Of a stretch of DNA of 25,953 nucleotides, positions 21,276 through 25,953 are shown one piece after another. The stretch's first letter is position 1; every line of letters begins with the position of its first letter. This DNA comes from Candidatus Cloacimonadota bacterium (lineage in GTDB: Bacteria; Cloacimonadota; Cloacimonadia; Cloacimonadales; TCS61). The position numbers and the translations under genes were made by a program. The DNA is taken from NCBI GenBank assembly GCA_029932755.1, contig JAOZPK010000012.1, positions 1 through 25,953 on the forward strand. Reading direction: 5' to 3'. The notes beneath the pieces were generated by a model, which was not told the origin of the DNA, did not search any database, and saw only the letters and a program-made list of their open reading frames with translations.

Positions 21276-21512
21276 ATGAAAATTAGTGTTTGTGGTATTG
21301 CTTGCGAAAAATGCCCCAGAATGCAAAAGGGAATTTGTCCTAATGGGGAAGAAGGTTGTACTCCAAAATTAACAGGACCTTGTAAGATCAAGCACTGTGC
21401 TGTGAAAAAGAAAGTACTATATTGTTTTGATTGCGACGAATTCCCCTGTGAATTAACAAAATTGGGACCACTGAACTATGGATATTGTCAGTATATTTCT
21501 GGCACAAATTAA
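21276..21512 (+). CDS. DUF3795 cysteine-rich small protein
   Basis: 78 residues with about ten cysteines in a patterned arrangement: VCGIACEKCPRM, ICPNGEEGCTP, GPCKIKHCAV, then LYCFDCDEFPCELTKLG. This CG-AC--CP start and the YCF-C-EFPC end are characteristic of DUF3795 proteins, probably binding zinc or an iron-sulfur cluster (inference). GGAG lies 5-6 nt upstream of ATG. It is short compared with relatives that extend further but has the full Cys pattern. No specific role known. Confidence 0.82.
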   Translation: MKISVCGIACEKCPRMQKGICPNGEEGCTPKLTGPCKIKHCAVKKKVLYCFDCDEFPCELTKLGPLNYGYCQYISGTN

Positions 21513-21524
21513 AGGAGATAAAAA

Positions 21525-21878
21525 ATGGAAAGAATAACAATGATGATTATATTGGGAATTATAATAGTGATAGGTTTAATTGTTGCTATCATGTCGGCTA
21601 GGGCAAGAAGAAAAGAAGGTAGAAAACCGAATTATAAAGCATTTTTTATAATTGGAATTACTTGGATTCCTATTGGGATTGCAACACAGAATTATGTATT
21701 CATGGTTGTAGGTTTAGCTTTTATGATTTTGGGATTTACTAAAAAGAAAGAGTGGAAAAATCAGCCCAAATGGGAGGATCTGTCACCTGCAGAAAAGAAG
21801 ATAAAACTCGCTCTGATCATATTCTTATCATTGATCTTAATTCTGGGAGTTGTTTTCTATTTTATAGCAGGTAATTAA
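21525..21878 (+). CDS. Small multi-spanning membrane protein, unknown
   Basis: 117 residues with about four hydrophobic segments: 5-24, a pair in the middle (KAFFIIGITWIPIGIATQN and YVFMVVGLAFMILGF, about 43-77), and a C-terminal one (about 97-115). Basic loops (ARARRKEGRKPN; TKKKEWKN) lie between them. The PKWEDLSPAEKKIKLAL stretch is an amphipathic linker. I do not recognise the family. Strong Shine-Dalgarno AAAGGAGA is 5-6 nt upstream, 12 bp after the DUF3795 gene, so the two are probably co-transcribed. Confidence 0.7.
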   Translation: MERITMMIILGIIIVIGLIVAIMSARARRKEGRKPNYKAFFIIGITWIPIGIATQNYVFMVVGLAFMILGFTKKKEWKNQPKWEDLSPAEKKIKLALIIFLSLILILGVVFYFIAGN

Positions 21879-21910
21879 TAGTTTTATTTATAAACAATTA
21901 AGAGGAAAAA

Positions 21911-24082
21911 ATGAAAAAAATAATTTTAATAATATTTTTACTTATTTTGACTTTATTGCTGAAAGCTAAAACTGAAATTGAAATACCATATATGCACGAT
22001 AAACCAATTATTGATGGAAAAATATCTGCTGAAGAATGGGCTGAAGCAGTACATTGGGATGAATTCTATCAAATCTCTCCGGGAGATAACGCTATTCCAT
22101 CTAGTAAAACAGAAGCATTTATCGGATACGATGATCAAAATATTTTCGTGATGGCTAAATGCTATTTTGATGACATTGGTAGATTGAGAGATTTCCATTG
22201 CAGTCGAGATCACATTTATACAACGGATAGAATGTTATTCTTTTTTGATACATTTCATTCCAATGAGCAAGCCTATTATGTTGGTTGCAATGCAAATGGA
22301 GAACAGGCAGACGGTATTGTGACGGATAATGTTGATCCATCCATTGATCTTTTCTTTCGATCACAAAGTTCCAAAACAGATTATGGATACATAGTTGAAA
22401 TAGCAATCCCACTTAAAAGCTTGAAATACAAAAGTGGAAAAAATGTAACCTGGGGTGGTTTTATCAAGCGACATATTCCCGATAGAAGTGAGGAAATTAC
22501 TTGCTTTCCTGTGAAGCGAGGTGGTGGGAATTTCTATAATAATTATTGTATTTTCCATTTCGCTGAATTACCCACAAACATGAATTTGAAAGTGATCCCA
22601 TCTGTAATTGGAACTTATAGTGATGAAAAAGATTTTTTAAAAGATTCTGAAAGAACTGATACTGATACTCAGTCTGAATTAAATATATTCTTTGAACCAA
22701 ATTCAAATCTAACCTTTACTGCAACTGTAAATCCCGATTTTAATATCATTGAAGCTGATGGTCTTGAAGTAGAAGTTAATTCTAGATATCCACGTTTTTA
22801 TAGGGAGAAAAGACCCTTCTTTATTGAGGAGTCCAATCCATTTTATACAGATCTCATCATATTTAATACACGGAACATCGTTGCCCCAAAGTGGGGAGCA
22901 AAGCTTTCAGGTTTATTCGGGGAAACATCTGTTTACGCTTTAGCAGCAATCGACGAAAATGTGTATGGAGATAGATTTGGATTTTCAGATACATTGCAGG
23001 TTGATGTCCCTTTTGCCTTTGTTGGTATAAAACAAAAATTGTTTAATGGAAGAATTTTTGCCAGATTGGCAACAACAATTAGAAGTTTTGAGGAAAAGGA
23101 AAACTATGTTCTCAGCATAGATGGGAATACTCGTTTTTCAGATGAAGTTAATAGTGATTTCCAATTTGTAGCAACAACCAATGAAATTGAAGATACTCTT
23201 GGTGTCACTTCTGTAAACAAAGGATTTGGATATGCTTTTGATACAGACTATTACGATGGCAAGTGGTTTATAAATTTGGAAATGAAAGGGATGTCGGAAA
23301 ATTATACAGCTGATCTCGGATATGTAACTGACCCAAACTTCCATCTTGTTGATAACCGTATTGAATATCAAATTCATTCCCAAACTGAAAAAGATTTTAT
23401 CCGCTATATGGAATTTGCTTCATCCCAGAATATATTTTATGAATTCGATTTAAAGAATTTCAAATCCAGCCGTTGGGAAATAATGAATGGTGGAATTTTT
23501 AGAAATAGATTTGAATATTGGACAGGTATAGAAACATACTTTGAAAATTATGGTGATGATAATTTCTTTAAATATTTCTTCTGGGCAGTCTTAGAATACA
23601 GTCCCGTAAAATCTATATGGGGGAAAGTGCTTTTAGTGGATGGAGAGAATCTTTGGTATGGAGAAAATGAATCTGGAGAAGAAGCAGGTTTTATGAAAGA
23701 CTACGATAAATATGAAACTACTTTAATCTTAAAGCCTTCCAATATAGTCGATATCGAATTCGAACATAAATATCACAGAATGGATGATCTGTATATTGCC
23801 AGAACGATCGAAGCAAAACTCAAAGTTCAATTTCATAAGAATTTCTGGATACGAGCTATTTTGCAATACTCAAACAATGATATATTTTACTATGGTGAAA
23901 AATATGAGGATATTGCTTTGTATCCGATGTTCACATACAAACCCAGTGCAAATACAGCGGTTTATTTAGGTGCGAATAAAGTTGTCGAAAAATATAAATA
24001 CATCAGTAGTGGAGATGCATTTATTGATGATGATATTATAAACTACTTCTTAAAAGTCAGCTATACATTTGAAATATTATAA
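21911..24082 (+). CDS. DUF5916 outer-membrane protein with N-terminal CBM9-like domain
   Basis: 723 residues. A signal peptide of about 20 residues is followed by a CBM9-like sugar/ligand-binding sandwich (about 25-215; KPIIDGKISAEEWAEAVHWD, later KTDYGYIVEIAIPLKSLKY). The next section contains the family signature TATVNPDFNIIEADGLEVEV and FYREKRPFFIEES (about 285-310). It then runs as alternating beta strands to the end, consistent with an outer-membrane barrel. The final residues (VSYTFEIL) lack a terminal Phe but keep the aromatic pattern. Shine-Dalgarno AGAGG is 6-7 nt upstream. DUF5916 proteins are common in FCB-group bacteria; substrate unknown. Confidence 0.85.
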   Translation: MKKIILIIFLLILTLLLKAKTEIEIPYMHDKPIIDGKISAEEWAEAVHWDEFYQISPGDNAIPSSKTEAFIGYDDQNIFVMAKCYFDDIGRLRDFHCSRDHIYTTDRMLFFFDTFHSNEQAYYVGCNANGEQADGIVTDNVDPSIDLFFRSQSSKTDYGYIVEIAIPLKSLKYKSGKNVTWGGFIKRHIPDRSEEITCFPVKRGGGNFYNNYCIFHFAELPTNMNLKVIPSVIGTYSDEKDFLKDSERTDTDTQSELNIFFEPNSNLTFTATVNPDFNIIEADGLEVEVNSRYPRFYREKRPFFIEESNPFYTDLIIFNTRNIVAPKWGAKLSGLFGETSVYALAAIDENVYGDRFGFSDTLQVDVPFAFVGIKQKLFNGRIFARLATTIRSFEEKENYVLSIDGNTRFSDEVNSDFQFVATTNEIEDTLGVTSVNKGFGYAFDTDYYDGKWFINLEMKGMSENYTADLGYVTDPNFHLVDNRIEYQIHSQTEKDFIRYMEFASSQNIFYEFDLKNFKSSRWEIMNGGIFRNRFEYWTGIETYFENYGDDNFFKYFFWAVLEYSPVKSIWGKVLLVDGENLWYGENESGEEAGFMKDYDKYETTLILKPSNIVDIEFEHKYHRMDDLYIARTIEAKLKVQFHKNFWIRAILQYSNNDIFYYGEKYEDIALYPMFTYKPSANTAVYLGANKVVEKYKYISSGDAFIDDDIINYFLKVSYTFEIL

Positions 24083-24091
24083 GGAGTTAAT

Positions 24092-24763
24092 ATGCTAACA
24101 AATCTAACAATAAAAACATTGATGAATCATAGATCGATCAGGGAATATACAGATGAAATACCTTCAGAAGAAATGGTCGAAACAATTGTGAAAGCAGGGC
24201 AGCAGGCAGCTTTTGCGGGTCAACTTGGTAGTATAATAATCTCTAGAGAGAAAGATAAGCATCCATTTGGAGCTCCGCTCTATTTTATTATTTGTGTGGA
24301 TATTCACAGAATGCAAAAAGTTATGGAAAAAAGAAATTGGAAGATGATCTCATCAGATGCGGCAATGCTCCTTTTTGGACTGCAGGATGCATCGTATATG
24401 GCTCAAAATCTGGTGATCGCTGCCGAAAGTCTTGGTTTGGGTACCTGCTATCTTGGATTTGTTCCCTTCATGGCAGAAAAACTCATATTAGAGTATGATC
24501 TTCCAAAAAAAGTATTACCAATGGTTGGAATTACCGTAGGCTATCCGGCAGAAAATCCACTAGTTCGTCCACGCTACTCACTTGATTTCTCTTGTTTTGA
24601 AGGGAAATATCCTCAGCTTTCGAATAAGCAGATTGAAAAAGCAATGAAGCAGATGGATGAAGGTTATTTAGCTCAGGATTATTATCAAGATGGAAAACTT
24701 ATGATCACACTGGATAATGGACATGAAGAAAGTTTTGACAGGGAGTATGAGAAAGCGAGATGA
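24092..24763 (+). CDS. NfsA/FRase I-type nitroreductase family protein
   Basis: 223 residues. The N-terminal FMN-binding pattern LMNHRSIREYTDEIPSEEMV has the conserved H-R-S-I-R motif. APLYFIICVDIHRM, the dimer helix ASYMAQNLVIAAESLGLGTC then YLGF, and the PMVGITVGYPAENP strand are all typical of the NfsA-type subgroup, which reduces nitro and quinone compounds or flavins using NAD(P)H. The C terminus (YLAQDYYQDGKLMI) is also typical of this group. AAGGAG is 5-6 nt upstream, and the gene follows DUF5916 by 9 bp. The true substrate is unknown. Confidence 0.92.
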   Translation: MLTNLTIKTLMNHRSIREYTDEIPSEEMVETIVKAGQQAAFAGQLGSIIISREKDKHPFGAPLYFIICVDIHRMQKVMEKRNWKMISSDAAMLLFGLQDASYMAQNLVIAAESLGLGTCYLGFVPFMAEKLILEYDLPKKVLPMVGITVGYPAENPLVRPRYSLDFSCFEGKYPQLSNKQIEKAMKQMDEGYLAQDYYQDGKLMITLDNGHEESFDREYEKAR

Positions 24764-24794
24764 ATGTTCCGATAAACAAATATTCCAATTTTCC

Positions 24795-24817
24795 TTACAG
24801 GGAGATTGTTCCTGTAA
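24795..24817. repeat. Short hairpin downstream of the nitroreductase gene
   Basis: TTACAGG (24795-24801) pairs with CCTGTAA (24811-24817), 32 bp after the stop codon. It lacks a T-run, so it is at best a weak or processed terminator. Confidence 0.3.
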
Positions 24818-24917
24818 ATAGGGGAAACAACATAGAAATCACGTCTATTTAGCTAGAAAAGAGCAAATTTAATTTATCAAAATAAACTTTTTGCATTGAC
24901 ACTGGACAAGAAGTTCT

Positions 24918-25029
24918 GCGCATGCGGCGGGATCAGAATGATCACGCCAAAACAAACAGCCAAACACCTGAGCCGGAAGGCTCAGGACGAAAACACTGCG
25001 AGACCGAACTGCCGATGCGCCTGTTATGC
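24918..25029 (+). other. attC-like recombination site (left boundary of a putative integron cassette)
   Basis: A compact GC-rich, highly folded segment in AT-rich surroundings. GCGCAT-G-CGGC (24918-24928) pairs with GCCGATGCGC (25011-25020), leaving one extrahelical G, a typical attC property. Inside are two hairpins: GGCG-GATCA/TGATC-CGCC (24926-24948, one mismatch) and the perfect CCTGAGCC/GGCTCAGG (24967-24986, GGAA loop). The right end is GTTATGC (25023-25029), close to the R' core GTTRRRY. The expected left R'' core is not evident, so the site may be partial or diverged. Confidence 0.45.
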
Positions 25030-25052
25030 GTTTCCATTTCTTTCAATAGTTT

Positions 25053-25898
25053 CTAATCTAACCATTGCCATCTTCTACTTCTGGTAATGTATTTTAGATG
25101 ATATTCTTTATAATAACTGTCATCATCAATAATGAATTGAATTCCATTTGTTGATTTTTCAGATTCAGAAATGTAAAAATTATTAATTCTGTCGATGAAC
25201 AATAAGTATTCATTATAGATTACTTGGGTAATATGGAAAATTTTAGACCAGTCTTTGAAAGAAAGACTTCTAAGTTTGCAAAATTTAGATTTTTCATCAT
25301 AGTTATTGAGACCAATAACATCATTTTGTAAATAATATTGAGAATGGGCAATTGCATTTCTTAATTGTGTAATGTAAGATTCCTTAAAAGCATTGAATAA
25401 CTCAGGCAGATGAGTTTTAAATTTATCTCTAATATGTTCTCTTAATATTTTATGCCTTGTTCCTGTTGCTGTTTTATCATAATTATCATATGATATTTTA
25501 AAATTCCAATCGTAAGACTCACCATTAAGCAATCTTGCTATTTGGTATAACTTTTTAATAAAATAATCACATTCCCAGATTTTTAAGTAAATTAACATTT
25601 CAATCTGAATTGAAAGCTTCTTCTGTCCAATTGGAATCTCTATTAAATCATTTTCTAATATATTGATTTTTCTGTAAGTATCAATGAAATTGAAATGCGT
25701 AATCCCTGAAAGTCCTTCAAAATTTGGACCCATTTTGTAAGGTGAATTGTTTTTGGGAAAGTCGCTCTTGAAAAAATTAGTATAAACTAGTAAAAAATCT
25801 CCAAAATCTTTTTGATTTTCAATTATTTTCTTCTCCAAAAGTTGAAATTCAGGATTCAATAGCTTTCTATATTTTTCTAGTAGATTTAAGTAAAGCAT
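25053..25898 (-). CDS. HEPN-like protein, candidate RNase/abortive-infection type, in a cassette
   Basis: 281 residues, mostly alpha-helical, no signal peptide or membrane segment. The segment FKESYITQLRNAIAHSQYYL (171-190) contains Arg180-Asn-Ala-Ile-Ala-His185, the RxxxxH motif of HEPN ribonucleases, in the helix context typical for them. Many HEPN proteins are toxins or anti-phage effectors. The rest is unrecognised, with a long N-terminal helical part and a C-terminal acidic/aromatic tail. GAGG lies 6-7 nt upstream of ATG at 25898. The gene is oriented opposite to the attC-like sites around it, so it needs its own promoter, as toxin and defence cassettes often do. Function is inferred from the motif and context. 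Confidence 0.65.
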   Translation of the reverse strand: MLYLNLLEKYRKLLNPEFQLLEKKIIENQKDFGDFLLVYTNFFKSDFPKNNSPYKMGPNFEGLSGITHFNFIDTYRKINILENDLIEIPIGQKKLSIQIEMLIYLKIWECDYFIKKLYQIARLLNGESYDWNFKISYDNYDKTATGTRHKILREHIRDKFKTHLPELFNAFKESYITQLRNAIAHSQYYLQNDVIGLNNYDEKSKFCKLRSLSFKDWSKIFHITQVIYNEYLLFIDRINNFYISESEKSTNGIQFIIDDDSYYKEYHLKYITRSRRWQWLD

Positions 25899-25932
25899 TG
25901 ATTACCTCTTTTGTTTTAAACTTTTAAGAAAC

Positions 25933-25953
25933 GCATAACATGTGTACGCTGCG
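25933..25953 (+). other. Start of a second attC-like site, cut by the window end
   Basis: GCATAAC (25933-25939) is the exact reverse complement of the GTTATGC at 25023-25029 and fits the R'' position, followed by a 5-nt spacer and GC-richer TACGCTGCG. The rest lies outside. Confidence 0.4.

Larger units (their letters stand above)
25022..25953. mobile_element. Putative integron gene cassette (or 13-bp-inverted-repeat element), continues past the window
   Basis: Perfect 13-bp inverted copies TGTTATGCGTTTC (25022-25034) and GAAACGCATAACA (25928-25940) bracket one gene with almost no spare DNA (18 bp on the left, 29 bp on the right). The geometry fits an integron cassette bounded by the R' core of one attC and the R'' core of the next. 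No integrase is in the window, so this could be part of a CALIN (attC cluster lacking an integrase). A transposon-type inverted-repeat element is the alternative. Confidence 0.45.

Noticed and set aside
24896..25087. Plus-strand ORF of 63 codons with several cysteines across the attC-like island
   Set aside because: It begins at a TTG without a Shine-Dalgarno and its sequence is dictated by the palindromes; it runs into the cassette gene's 3' end.
1..25953. CRISPR array, tRNA or rRNA genes
   Set aside because: No regularly spaced direct repeats, no cloverleaf-type segments with CCA-type ends and no rRNA-like conserved blocks were seen by eye.

Overview
The window is AT-rich chromosomal DNA from a Gram-negative bacterium. 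Outer-membrane signs are a beta-barrel ending in phenylalanine, a lipobox lipoprotein and a DUF5916-type barrel protein. The gene content (PEGA lipoprotein, DUF5916, DUF3795, paired ABC exporters, intergenic palindromes, several TTG/GTG starts) suits an anaerobic FCB-group lineage such as Cloacimonadota. That placement is inference; no rRNA or tRNA is present to settle it.

Left part, mostly minus strand (1-11948). A TetR-controlled cassette (TetR, outer-membrane barrel, ABC ATPase running off the edge) starts behind a perfect 15-bp operator at 1934-1948. Next come a pilin-like small protein and a PEGA/DUF2135 lipoprotein with a clear terminator. A four-gene unit reads from 8559 down to 4132: acyl-CoA ligase, anchored conserved protein, alkaline-phosphatase-family enzyme and DMT permease. 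Then follow a membrane-anchored HExxH protein, a small exported protein, and a pair made of an MthK-like K+ channel and a stand-alone cyclic-nucleotide-binding protein.

Middle, plus strand (12083-17178). A GyrI-like effector-binding protein and a 74-aa protein precede a 480-bp leader region. The leader holds a 15-codon ORF with a strong Shine-Dalgarno, mutually exclusive helices and two tandem terminators. Directly downstream is a heterodimeric multidrug-type ABC exporter whose two subunits carry complementary degenerate and canonical ATP sites. The layout resembles ribosome-mediated attenuation of bmrCD in Bacillus subtilis, but the leader is unlike BmrB in length and sequence. This is the best candidate for an undescribed regulatory system here.

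Right part, plus strand (17265-24763). It holds a P-loop kinase-like protein, HflX, a 57-aa basic protein overlapping both neighbours by 4 bp, an Eis-like and a small GNAT acetyltransferase, a DUF3795 protein, a small membrane protein, a DUF5916 protein and a nitroreductase. REP-like palindromes lie at 15221-15327, 17193-17341 and 17998-18019.

Right edge (24900-25953). A GC-richer, highly folded attC-like segment is followed by a reverse-oriented gene with a HEPN-type RxxxxH motif, then by the start of a second attC-like site. This looks like an integron gene cassette carrying a candidate toxin or anti-phage gene, with no integrase in view.
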